Assembly: GCF_000468035.1 (NCBI RefSeq)
Contig: NZ_KI260539.1
Span: forward strand, 84,718-148,717
Reading direction: 5' to 3'
DNA length: 64,000 bases
Source: Selenomonas sp. oral taxon 892 str. F0426
Lineage (GTDB): Bacteria > Bacillota > Negativicutes > Selenomonadales > Selenomonadaceae
The position numbers were made by a program, and so were the translations under genes. This document shows positions 8,768-16,715 of this stretch, piece by piece (the first letter of the stretch is position 1; the number at the start of each line of letters is the position of its first letter). Below the pieces are notes generated by a model that saw nothing but the letters and a program-made list of their open reading frames with translations, was not told where the DNA came from and did no database searches.

Positions 8768-9664
8768 TCAGAGGATTGTATGATCCGGCTGCTGGCTGAG
8801 GATATTTTTGCTGAACTCAATGAAGGATTGCGCCGCGCGCGAGATGTATCGGTCGCGTTTCCAGGCAAGACCGACATCGACGTAGACCGGTGTGGCAAGG
8901 GGGATGGCGCGAATCCCTGGAACATCGTGCGTGATCATGTCGAGCAGGAAAGCGTTCCCAACACCGTTTGCGACAAGCCCCATGATCGTGACCACCTGGT
9001 TTGACTCGAGAACGATGTTCGGCGTAATCCCTGCCTCCTTCATCTTCTGAAGCATGGTCTGACGGAGGAAGGAGCCCTCCTTCAGCATGATGATGTTCTG
9101 AGCCTCAATGTCCTGCAGCGTGATTGCCTTGCGCTGTGCGAGTTCACTGCCTTCCGGCACGCAGCAGACAATCTGGCTCCGCGCCATTGGCAGCAGCTGC
9201 AGATTGGGGGAGGCGTCTGGGATGATGATAATGCCAAAATCAAGCTCATCGCGTTCCAGCTGCTCACGAATGGCAACGGATCCCTCCTCGTGGAGATAGA
9301 CATCGAGATGGGAATAGCGGCGCTGAAAGCTCGAAAAGATCTTCGGGAAGAGATATGCTCCCATCATCGGTGGAATGCCGATCTTGATGGTGCCCTTCTG
9401 CAGCTGTTTGTAGTCGTTGACCTCGAGGACTGCATCCTGTATGTTGCGCAGTGCAACCTCGACACGTCCAAGAAAAACTGCCCCCTCAGGGGTCAGCGAT
9501 AGCTGTTTTTGGCTTCGATCGAAGAGCTGGATGCCGAGCTCCGCCTCAAGCTTTTTGATCGCTACGGTAATATTTGGTTGGGAGACACGGAGGCGTTCGG
9601 CGGCGCGGGTGATGTTTTTGAGCCGACTCGCCATCTGGAAATATTCCAACTGCCGTAGTTCCAT
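8768..9664 (-). CDS. LysR-family transcriptional regulator
   Basis: The 298-residue product has a typical N-terminal winged helix-turn-helix (MELRQLEYFQMAS, then RAAERLRVSQPNITVAIKKLE at about 20-40). A LysR substrate-binding domain follows from about residue 90. A Shine-Dalgarno AGGAGG lies about 8 bases before the ATG. It is convergent with dcuB and divergent from motAB. LysR regulators usually act on adjacent divergent genes, which here is motAB, while the convergent transporter is the metabolic candidate. The effector cannot be read from sequence. Confidence 0.92.
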   Translation of the reverse strand: MELRQLEYFQMASRLKNITRAAERLRVSQPNITVAIKKLEAELGIQLFDRSQKQLSLTPEGAVFLGRVEVALRNIQDAVLEVNDYKQLQKGTIKIGIPPMMGAYLFPKIFSSFQRRYSHLDVYLHEEGSVAIREQLERDELDFGIIIIPDASPNLQLLPMARSQIVCCVPEGSELAQRKAITLQDIEAQNIIMLKEGSFLRQTMLQKMKEAGITPNIVLESNQVVTIMGLVANGVGNAFLLDMITHDVPGIRAIPLATPVYVDVGLAWKRDRYISRAAQSFIEFSKNILSQQPDHTIL

Positions 9665-9703
9665 AAAACCATCCTCCTAATAATTTTTTTTTATACGCTT
9701 TCC

Positions 9704-9712
9704 ATTATATCA
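9704..9712 (-). promoter_or_regulatory. Extended -10 promoter of the lysR gene
   Basis: Read on the - strand, the sequence is TGATATAAT: a TG extension, one base, then a perfect TATAAT. It lies 40 bases before the lysR start codon. No good -35 is seen at 17 bases, which is common for extended -10 promoters. Confidence 0.6.
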
Positions 9713-9835
9713 TATTTTCGGTGAATGTATGATAGGATAATATTAATTTATTGAAAAATTTTTCATGGATTTTAGAGAGTTTTTTTCAAAAAGAGGTAGG
9801 ATTTTTCGGGGAACTATGGAATAATATAGGAAGAT

Positions 9836-9875
9836 GCGGACGTATATCTGACGGAGCAGATATGTGTGCGTCCGC
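9836..9875 (+). promoter_or_regulatory. Stem-loop in the motAB leader
   Basis: GCGGACG (9836-9842) pairs with CGTCCGC (9869-9875), and ATATCTG (9844-9850) pairs with CAGATAT (9857-9863), leaving a 6-base loop and a 4-base bulge. It lies 33 bases upstream of the motA start codon with no T tract, so it is a leader structure or operator rather than a terminator. The motifs of c-di-GMP riboswitches were not recognised. Confidence 0.5.
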
Positions 9876-9908
9876 TGATCGAGAGAAATGGAATGGGGGG
9901 CTTTTGCT

Positions 9909-10685
9909 TTGGAAAAATCAACGGTCATCGGGCTTATCATGGGGGTCATCTCGATCTTTGTTGGTATGATCTTGAAGGGGGCACCGCTGACGGCGCTCAA
10001 TAACCCGGCGGCGTTCCTCATCATCATTGGCGGTACGTTCTCGTGCTTGTTCATTGGTTTTCGCATGGAGCAGCTGGGGAATTTTGTCAACTTGATCAAG
10101 AAGACCTGCCAGGTTCCGAAACTACAGGAGAAGGGACAGCTCGTCCAGCAGTTCATTGAGCTGTCCCAGATTGCGCGTCGCGAGGGTATTCTCGCGCTTG
10201 AGAGCAAGGCACAGGAGATTCAGGACCCGTTCTTCCGCACGGGTCTCGGTATGGTCATCGATGGTATGGATCCAGACTTCGTAGGGGATGTCTTGGATGC
10301 AGAGCTTGCGATCATGCAGGAGCGTCACGCCGAAGGGCGTTCGATGTTCACACAGGCGGGCACCTATGCGCCGACGCTGGGCGTTCTGGGCGCCGTTGTC
10401 GGTCTGATCGCGGCGCTTGGCAACCTGAACGATATTGACAAGCTCGGTCATTCCATCGCAGCTGCATTCGTTGCGACGATTCTGGGTATCTTCACCGGCT
10501 ACGTTCTCTGGATGCCGTTTGCGAACAAGCTCAAGATCATGTCCGAGCAGGAAGTCAGCCAGAAGCGCATGATAATCGAGGGTATTTTGTCTCTGCAGGC
10601 GGGTGATTCTCCTACGGCAATTGAGGCAAAACTCATGGTCTTTATCCCGCAGTCGGAGCGCGAGGCACTGAAGGGAGAGGGCTGA
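9909..10685 (+). CDS. motA: MotA, flagellar stator subunit
   Basis: MotA and MotB form the inner-membrane ion channel that drives flagellar rotation against FliG. The 258-residue product has four hydrophobic segments, the first two near the N terminus and the last pair around 150-205 (GTYAPTLGVLGAVVGL, AAFVATILGIF). An ATG at 9888 is in frame. The TTG at 9909 is preferred because GGGGGG lies 8 bases upstream and the resulting start (EKSTVIGLIMG) matches family N termini. motB follows after one base. The pair lies about 14 kb upstream of the main flagellar cluster, behind a structured leader. Confidence 0.95.
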   Translation: MEKSTVIGLIMGVISIFVGMILKGAPLTALNNPAAFLIIIGGTFSCLFIGFRMEQLGNFVNLIKKTCQVPKLQEKGQLVQQFIELSQIARREGILALESKAQEIQDPFFRTGLGMVIDGMDPDFVGDVLDAELAIMQERHAEGRSMFTQAGTYAPTLGVLGAVVGLIAALGNLNDIDKLGHSIAAAFVATILGIFTGYVLWMPFANKLKIMSEQEVSQKRMIIEGILSLQAGDSPTAIEAKLMVFIPQSEREALKGEG

Positions 10686-10686
10686 T

Positions 10687-11610
10687 ATGGCAAGAAAGAA
10701 ACATGCGAAGCCGCATGAAGAAGAAGCAGGCGAGGCATGGCTCCTGCCCTACTCCGACCTGATGACGCTGTTGCTTGCACTCTTTATTGCTCTCTTTGCG
10801 ATGTCGCAGACGGACACCTCGAAGATGCAGCAGCTGGCGCAGGCATTTACCGCGGCGTTCAATATGGGGGGACCGTCATTCTTTAGCGGCATGGGGCCTT
10901 CGACCTCGCTCGAATCAGCGACGATGATGAAGGGCGAGGATAATGCAAATGCCGCCTATATGAAGGAAAACGCTGATCTAAATGAGGCACAGGAAAAGCT
11001 GGAGCAGTATATAAAGGAGCATGATCTTCAAGACCAAGTGAGCACGGAGCTCTCTGAGGAAGGCTTGATGATCCGGCTGAAGGAAAAGGCACTGTTTTCC
11101 TCCGGCTCTGCGCAGTTACAGGGACAGGCAGAGGAAATTGTGCCCGTGATCGCGGCGCTCCTCTCATCGCTGCCCGAGCGGGTCACGATCTCCGGACATA
11201 CGGATAATGTACCGATCGCGACCGCGCAGTTTCCGTCGAACTGGGAGCTCAGTTCGGCGCGTGCTGTGAGCCTTATGCGCGGAGTGATGGGGGCTCAGCC
11301 CTCATTGAATCCGGCACGTTTCAGTGCGCTCGGATACAGCGAGTATCGTCCGATTGCATCGAATGATACGGAGGAGGGACGTGCGCAGAACCGCCGCGTC
11401 GAGGTCTTTATCGCTCGCAGCATGCGATTCATGCAAGAGGATTCAAGTGTTCACTCTGATGGTCAGGTGACTACAAGTGCGAATGCGCCGTCGTCGGCTA
11501 TGCCTACATCGAATGGTGAGACTTCCCCCACGAGTACATCGGAGATGGGTGCATCGACAAGACCTGCTCAGACAAACCCGGGCATCGTTCCGACACCGCT
11601 CCAGCGGTAA
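10687..11610 (+). CDS. motB: MotB, flagellar stator subunit with OmpA-like domain
   Basis: MotB anchors the stator to peptidoglycan and supplies the channel Asp. The 307-residue product has one transmembrane helix at about 17-40 with the key context PYSDLMTLLLALF, in which the Asp is the conserved ion-binding residue. An OmpA/MotB peptidoglycan-binding domain follows at about 130-245 (SGHTDNVP, NRRVEV). A Ser/Thr/Pro-rich tail of about 60 residues ends the protein and is longer than usual. It is coupled to motA by a 1-base gap and followed by a terminator. Confidence 0.96.
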   Translation: MARKKHAKPHEEEAGEAWLLPYSDLMTLLLALFIALFAMSQTDTSKMQQLAQAFTAAFNMGGPSFFSGMGPSTSLESATMMKGEDNANAAYMKENADLNEAQEKLEQYIKEHDLQDQVSTELSEEGLMIRLKEKALFSSGSAQLQGQAEEIVPVIAALLSSLPERVTISGHTDNVPIATAQFPSNWELSSARAVSLMRGVMGAQPSLNPARFSALGYSEYRPIASNDTEEGRAQNRRVEVFIARSMRFMQEDSSVHSDGQVTTSANAPSSAMPTSNGETSPTSTSEMGASTRPAQTNPGIVPTPLQR

Positions 11611-11632
11611 CTATAGGGCAACAATGGATCTG

Positions 11633-11669
11633 AAAGGGGCTATTGCATCGGCAATGGCCCCTTTATTAT
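11633..11669 (+). terminator. Rho-independent terminator after motB
   Basis: AAAGGGGC (11633-11640) pairs with GCCCCTTT (11657-11664), with an inner TATTGC/GCAAT extension. A short T/A-rich tail follows. It would end the motAB transcript. Confidence 0.8.
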
Positions 11670-11727
11670 AGCGTGTAGTCTGCGGCGTGAGTGCTCATGA
11701 ACGGTATGGCAGAAAGTGTGTGCGACG

Positions 11728-12102
11728 ATGATTCTTGGGATTGGCAGTGATATCATCCATATTCCGCGTGTGGCGCGTGCGATCCAAAATCCGCGTTTTC
11801 TTCAGCGCGTCTATACCGCAAGGGAGCGAGCCTACGCTGAAAGCCGCGGAAAAGGAATGGCGGCGAGCCTTGCGGCACGCTTTGCAGCAAAGGAAGCGGT
11901 ACTCAAGGCGTTCGGAACGGGGCTGCGTGATGGTACGCTGCTGGATATCGAGGTGCTGCCGGATGCTCTTGGTGCCCCTGTTGTTCATTTGGATGGCTGC
12001 TTTGCTGCACGTGCAAAGGCAATGGGGGTGACACATGTGTGGGTCACACTCAGCCATGAGCGTGACTATGCGACAGCTTACTGTATTTTGGAGGGTCAGT
12101 AA
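11728..12102 (+). CDS. acpS: Holo-ACP synthase AcpS
   Basis: AcpS transfers 4'-phosphopantetheine from CoA to acyl carrier protein for fatty-acid synthesis. The 124-residue product has the family signature: MILGIGSDII at the N terminus with the metal-binding Asp8, and RFAAKEAVLKAFGTG with the second acidic ligand. A GTG at 11716 is in frame, but the ATG at 11728 gives the standard family start; neither has a strong Shine-Dalgarno. The stop overlaps the nnr start (TAATG). acpS-nnr pairs are common in Firmicutes. Confidence 0.95.
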   Translation: MILGIGSDIIHIPRVARAIQNPRFLQRVYTARERAYAESRGKGMAASLAARFAAKEAVLKAFGTGLRDGTLLDIEVLPDALGAPVVHLDGCFAARAKAMGVTHVWVTLSHERDYATAYCILEGQ

Positions 12103-13646
12103 TGAAGATATCGTTTGCAGAGGATATGCGGCGGATTGATGCGAGCGTTGTCCAGGACTATGGGCTGCCTGCTCTTGCCCTAATGGAGAACGCTGGCCGT
12201 CGCACCGCAGAGGAGGCTGCTGCCATGATTGGTACGCCGTCTGGCAAGGTGTTTGCGGTCTTTGCTGGAGGCGGCAATAACGGTGGAGATGCCTTTGCCT
12301 CGGCACGTCATCTCATGAATATGGGGGCGCGCGTCAAGATGTTCTTTGCGGGGGAGCGGGATCATCTCGGGGATGCAGCGCGTGCAATGCATGATGCACT
12401 GCAGGCGATGGGCGTGGAGATTCGTCCCCTTGTGAGCGATCGCGATTGGGATCGTCTGCGTGTCTCGCTTCGTTTCTCAGATGCTGTTGTGGATGGGATT
12501 CTTGGAACGGGGGTACATGGGGAGCTGAGAGAGACGGTCTCGCGTCTCGTGGGGGAGATCAATGCGGCGGGCAAACCCGTCATGGCGATTGATATCCCGA
12601 GCGGCGTGGAGGCAGATACGGGACGAATCACCTCCCGTGCTGTATGTGCAAATCGAACCCTCGCCCTTGGACTGCCAAAGATCGGTCACTTCCTCGGACA
12701 GGGGGCAAATGCCACGGGGGAGCTACTTGTTGATGACATTGGGATTCCGCATGCGCTTCTTGAGGGAGATGCGCTGCGTCAGTCCCTCATTACACGGGAG
12801 ACCGCTGCAAAGATCCTTCCTGTGCGTCCGCGCGATGTACACAAGGGCAGCTGCGGGCGCATTCTTATATTTGCGGGCTCCCTCGGCATGACGGGAGCTG
12901 CGGCGCTTGCTGCGGAGTCGGCGCTCCGGATTGGCGCTGGGCTTGTAACGCTTGCTGTGCCGGAGCGCCTCTATCCCATTCTCGCAGCAAAGTTGACGGA
13001 AGTGATTGTGGTGCCGATTTCAGACGAGCGAACGGGGCACTTTGGAGGCATTAAGGCACTCGAGGAGGCTCTTTCGCTTGCGGCGCATGCAGATGCGGTG
13101 CTGATTGGCCCGGGGATTGGCCGTGCGGCGGAGACGAGTGAGTTCGTCCGTCTTTTCGCTGCGGATGTGAAGGCGCCTCTTGTGATGGATGCAGATGCAA
13201 TCTATGCATTCCGCGGACATCTTGATGCGCTTCGTGAGCTGCCTCAGGTGCCGATCCTCACACCGCATCTTGGAGAGTTTGCGGGGCTTCTCAGTACGGA
13301 TACGGAGACGGTACATGCGGATCTTCTGCATATGGCTCGAGAAGCCGCACGGGATCATCAGGCTGTATACGTTATCAAGAGCGCGTGTACGATTGTGGTC
13401 TATCCAGATGGGGATGCGTTCTTTACGACCTGCGGAAATGCGGGGATGGCGACAGCTGGGGCGGGGGATGTGCTCGCGGGTGCTATCGTTGGACTCATGC
13501 ACCAGATGGAGAGCGGCATGACACCGATTGTCGGAGTATACGTGCACGGACGCGCGGGAGATATTGCCTATGAGCACTGCGGCAACGGGCTTGTGGCGGG
13601 CGATATTCTCGAACTATTGCCGCAGTCGCTCAGAGAACTCAGTTGA
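12102..13646 (+). CDS. nnr: Bifunctional NAD(P)H-hydrate epimerase/dehydratase
   Basis: The enzyme repairs damaged NAD(P)HX: the N-terminal YjeF-type domain epimerises the S and R forms and the C-terminal domain dehydrates them with ADP or ATP. The 514-residue product shows both halves. Residues ~1-215 include GGGNNGGDAFASARH, and residues ~225-510 include LTPHLGEFAGL and the nucleotide-binding NAGMATAGAGDVLAG. A GGAGGG Shine-Dalgarno lies inside the acpS end. Its stop codon lies inside the -35 element of the next promoter. Confidence 0.95.
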   Translation: MKISFAEDMRRIDASVVQDYGLPALALMENAGRRTAEEAAAMIGTPSGKVFAVFAGGGNNGGDAFASARHLMNMGARVKMFFAGERDHLGDAARAMHDALQAMGVEIRPLVSDRDWDRLRVSLRFSDAVVDGILGTGVHGELRETVSRLVGEINAAGKPVMAIDIPSGVEADTGRITSRAVCANRTLALGLPKIGHFLGQGANATGELLVDDIGIPHALLEGDALRQSLITRETAAKILPVRPRDVHKGSCGRILIFAGSLGMTGAAALAAESALRIGAGLVTLAVPERLYPILAAKLTEVIVVPISDERTGHFGGIKALEEALSLAAHADAVLIGPGIGRAAETSEFVRLFAADVKAPLVMDADAIYAFRGHLDALRELPQVPILTPHLGEFAGLLSTDTETVHADLLHMAREAARDHQAVYVIKSACTIVVYPDGDAFFTTCGNAGMATAGAGDVLAGAIVGLMHQMESGMTPIVGVYVHGRAGDIAYEHCGNGLVAGDILELLPQSLRELS

Positions 13647-13671
13647 CAAGATTCTTTTGCGGCACTATGAT
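13643..13671 (+). promoter_or_regulatory. Strong sigma-A-type promoter for ilvE
   Basis: A perfect TTGACA (13643-13648), a 17-base spacer and TATGAT (13666-13671) are seen. The -35 overlaps the nnr stop codon. The ilvE start codon is 33 bases past the -10, which leaves a short leader with no room for a T-box. Confidence 0.85.
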
Positions 13672-13703
13672 AGGACTACATTTTTTGGAAAGAGGCACAT
13701 ATT

Positions 13704-14729
13704 ATGGCAAAAGCAGATATTGACTGGGGAAATCTGGGGTTTGCATATCGCGCGCTGCCAGAGCGCTACGTAGTGAACTATGAAGATGGGAAATGGGGAG
13801 CGGGCGGACTTTCTTCCGATGCGACTGTGACCATGAGTGAATGTGCCGGTATTCTGCACTACTGTCAGGAGGTCTTTGAGGGGCTGAAGGCATATGAGAC
13901 GGCGAATGGGGATATTGTGACGTTTCGTCCCGATCTGAACGCAGAGCGTATGTATCATTCGGCGGCGTATCTTGAGATGCCGTCCTTCCCCCAAGACCGT
14001 TTTCTCGAAGCGGTGGATGCGGTGGTTGCGGCAAACCGTGACTATGTGCCGCCGTATGGTTCAGATGCCTCGCTCTACCTGCGCCCGCTGATCTTTGCGA
14101 CGGGTGAAGTCATCGGGGTAAAGCCCGCGGATGCGTATCAGTTCCGTCTCTTTGCAACGCCGGTCGGCCCGTACTTCAAGGGCGGAGCAAAGCCTGTGCG
14201 CCTCTGTGTGAGCGCATTCGACCGTGCAGCACCGCACGGCACGGGTCACATCAAGGCTGGGCTGAACTATGCGATGAGTCTGCATGCATATATAGTTGCC
14301 CATGCAGCGGGTTACGATGAGAATATGTTCCTCGATGCAGCGACGCGCACCCATATTGAGGAGACAGGAGGAGCGAACTTCCTGTTTGTGACGAAGGATG
14401 GTACGGTTGTGACACCGAAGTCGGACTCCATCCTTCCGTCGATCACGCGTCGTTCACTCGTTTATATCGCAGAACATATTCTTGGCATGAAGGCGGAGGA
14501 GCGTCCTGTTGCATTTGCGGAACTCAATGACTTTGCTGAGTGCGGGCTCTGTGGGACGGCGGCGGTGATCTCGCCTGTTGGCTCCGTGACACATGGGGAC
14601 AAGGTGATTGCGTTCCCCAGCGGCATGGATCATATGGGGCCTGTTCTGCAAAAACTCTATGATACACTGCGCGGCATTCAGCTCGGGACAGTCGAAGCAC
14701 CCGCGGGGTGGATCCGTAAGATCTGCTGA
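13704..14729 (+). CDS. ilvE: Branched-chain amino acid aminotransferase
   Basis: IlvE is a PLP enzyme that interconverts Leu, Ile and Val with their 2-oxo acids, using glutamate/2-oxoglutarate. The 341-residue product belongs to the longer (eukaryotic-like, type II) BCAT group. The PLP lysine is Lys184 in GHIKAGLNYA, and FEGLKAY and ETGGANFLF motifs are present. It has its own promoter upstream and a hairpin downstream, so it appears monocistronic. No other ilv or leu gene is nearby. Confidence 0.94.
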   Translation: MAKADIDWGNLGFAYRALPERYVVNYEDGKWGAGGLSSDATVTMSECAGILHYCQEVFEGLKAYETANGDIVTFRPDLNAERMYHSAAYLEMPSFPQDRFLEAVDAVVAANRDYVPPYGSDASLYLRPLIFATGEVIGVKPADAYQFRLFATPVGPYFKGGAKPVRLCVSAFDRAAPHGTGHIKAGLNYAMSLHAYIVAHAAGYDENMFLDAATRTHIEETGGANFLFVTKDGTVVTPKSDSILPSITRRSLVYIAEHILGMKAEERPVAFAELNDFAECGLCGTAAVISPVGSVTHGDKVIAFPSGMDHMGPVLQKLYDTLRGIQLGTVEAPAGWIRKIC

Positions 14730-14747
14730 TTTGATTTCGTCCTCTTT

Positions 14748-14782
14748 ACGAAGGGATCCGGATGTGTTTGGAATCCTTTCGT
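14748..14782 (+). terminator. Hairpin after ilvE, possible terminator
   Basis: ACGAAGGGAT (14748-14757) pairs with ATCCTTTCGT (14773-14782), including one G-U. The T run comes only about 15 bases later (from 14795), so it is not a classical terminator. It could be a processing or stability hairpin. Confidence 0.45.
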
Positions 14783-14949
14783 CGGAGGGCGAAATTTTTT
14801 TGAAAGAATAGGACAGGTCACAAGGATTTTCCGTATTCAAAGAGAAAATGTAAAATAGTATACGGCGTCCACGCAGTCAGTGGCGTGGGGGGTGCCTCGG
14901 ATGATGGATTTAGGGATATGAGAAGGGCGTTTTCTCTTTGGGGGTTCAT

Positions 14950-15789
14950 ATGCCGCTTGACTTTACGATGCCAACCCAGTTTCATGGCATCCTTTCGACC
15001 ATCACATTGCTCGATCTTCTCGATATTTTGATCGTAGCGGTTATTCTCTATCGTGTTTATCTCATGCTGGAGGACACACGTGCTATTACGCTTGGGAAGG
15101 GGATTCTCGTCCTTCTTGGTGTGACCGTTGTGGCAAGCTATTTCGATCTCCACGTGATTTCATGGCTTTTACAGAAATCTGTGACCTTGCTTTTTGTTGC
15201 ACTGCCGATTGTGTTCCAGCCAGAGCTGCGGCGTGCGCTTGAACACTTAGGACAAGGGCGTTTTTTACGTTCGGGTGGACTCCTCGATGATGAGGAGGCG
15301 CAGAGTACGATTCGAGAGATCCGCGGTGCAGTGAAAATCCTGTCGGCAAATAAGATCGGCGCGCTGCTCGTCATTGAACGCAACATGCGGCTCAATGATA
15401 TCAGTGCGACGGGCATACAGATCGATGGACTTATTACATCGGACTTTCTCATGAATGTCTTTATTCCAAATACGCCGCTTCATGACGGAGCAGCGGTTAT
15501 TCGCGGAAAACGTCTGATCGCTGCCGGCTGTCTTTTGCCGCTGACGGAGAGCCGTGCACTTTCGACGGAGCTGGGAACACGCCACCGCGCCGCCATCGGC
15601 CTTTCGGAGCAGTGTGATGCCCTTGTTGTGGTTGTGAGTGAGGAGACGGGGACCATCTCAGTTGCGGAGAATGGGCGGATCCATCGTCATCTCGACGAGG
15701 ATCAGCTGACACATGTGCTGACCCCCGCATTCACATACAGTTCGGGTTCATCTATTTTCGAGTTGATTCGAAGCTGGAGGAAGAAATGA
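14950..15789 (+). CDS. cdaA: CdaA, membrane diadenylate cyclase
   Basis: CdaA makes c-di-AMP from two ATP, a signal that controls potassium, osmotic and cell-wall homeostasis in Firmicutes. The 279-residue product has three N-terminal membrane segments (about 15-85) and a DAC domain. The catalytic motifs are present as DGA (179-181) and RHR (211-213). The ATG at 14950 follows GGGGG by 5 bases; an in-frame TTG at 14938 is less likely. The end overlaps the ybbR gene (ATGA). The cdaA-ybbR-glmM order is the known Firmicute arrangement, here with one extra gene before glmM. Confidence 0.96.
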   Translation: MPLDFTMPTQFHGILSTITLLDLLDILIVAVILYRVYLMLEDTRAITLGKGILVLLGVTVVASYFDLHVISWLLQKSVTLLFVALPIVFQPELRRALEHLGQGRFLRSGGLLDDEEAQSTIREIRGAVKILSANKIGALLVIERNMRLNDISATGIQIDGLITSDFLMNVFIPNTPLHDGAAVIRGKRLIAAGCLLPLTESRALSTELGTRHRAAIGLSEQCDALVVVVSEETGTISVAENGRIHRHLDEDQLTHVLTPAFTYSSGSSIFELIRSWRKK

Positions 15790-16715
15790 TGACGAGGCTT
15801 CGGAGTTTTGTGCAGCACAATTTGCTCGCGAAAATTGTGGCACTCATAGTTGCCGTTGTACTCTGGCTCTACGTGATGAACGATCAGAACCCCGCAATCG
15901 AGGGGGCATATACTGTCCCAGTGACAGTGGAACAGGCGCCGGACGGTTACAAGCTGACCTCTGATATCGATACGGTGACGATTCGCGTGCGCGGCCCCCG
16001 TTCTTTCTTCGTTGCTGCAGAGCGCGGTGATTTTCATGCACGCATCAATCTCTCTGACTTTACGGAGGGCGACCGCGCCTATGCTGTGGAGGCGTCGATT
16101 CCGTATGGTTTTGAGGTCGTGAGCATTTCGCCGGACAGGGTTACGGTCAATCTCGACCGCATCACTCAAAAGACCTTCAAGGCGGAGATGACTCTGAGCG
16201 GTACCCCTGCCGCCGGATTTACGGTGGATAAGATTGTACAGGTGGGTGAGACGGCAACGGTCGAGGGACCGCGGAGCCTTGTCAACCAGGTTGTCCACAT
16301 TGTTGGGCATATCAACTTGACTGGGCAGTCAAACACCTATACGACGGAGGTTCCTCTCCTCGCACTGAATGCTGATGGTCGTGAGATTCCAGGTCTCGTG
16401 CTTAAGCCCGCATCAATGGAGACTTCTGTCCATCTTGCCCACGGCCTCACGCGCAAGGTCGTTGAGGTGCAGGCGCGTCCGCGCAGCGATCTCGCGCCGA
16501 ATCTCAGACTTGTAGGGGTTGCGGTGGAACCCTCCCGCATCGAGATCGCGGGAGCAGAGGATGTGATCGCGAAGATTACGAGCATCGAGACAGAGGAGTT
16601 CTCTCTCTCAGATGTGCAGAAAACGGAGAAGCGTCAGGTGAGACTCTCTCTGCCTGTCGGTGTGACGGCCGCGGATCCGAATGTGATGGTGGAAATCCAA
16701 GTGGGGGCAATGTAA
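15786..16715 (+). CDS. cdaR: YbbR/CdaR, regulator of CdaA
   Basis: YbbR-domain proteins sit in the membrane next to CdaA and modulate its activity. The 309-residue product has one N-terminal transmembrane helix (about 14-32, VALIVAVVLWLYVM). It is followed by an extracytoplasmic region of repeated YbbR-type beta domains, each with a VRGP-like or VEGP-like turn (IRVRGPRSFF, ATVEGPRSLV). It overlaps cdaA by ATGA, and its stop overlaps the next start (TAATG). Confidence 0.92.
   Translation: MMTRLRSFVQHNLLAKIVALIVAVVLWLYVMNDQNPAIEGAYTVPVTVEQAPDGYKLTSDIDTVTIRVRGPRSFFVAAERGDFHARINLSDFTEGDRAYAVEASIPYGFEVVSISPDRVTVNLDRITQKTFKAEMTLSGTPAAGFTVDKIVQVGETATVEGPRSLVNQVVHIVGHINLTGQSNTYTTEVPLLALNADGREIPGLVLKPASMETSVHLAHGLTRKVVEVQARPRSDLAPNLRLVGVAVEPSRIEIAGAEDVIAKITSIETEEFSLSDVQKTEKRQVRLSLPVGVTAADPNVMVEIQVGAM

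Noticed and set aside
9856-9863. GCAGATAT resembling a sigma-28 -10 before motA
   Set aside because: The required TAAA element is missing at 15 bases upstream, and the bases form part of a hairpin.
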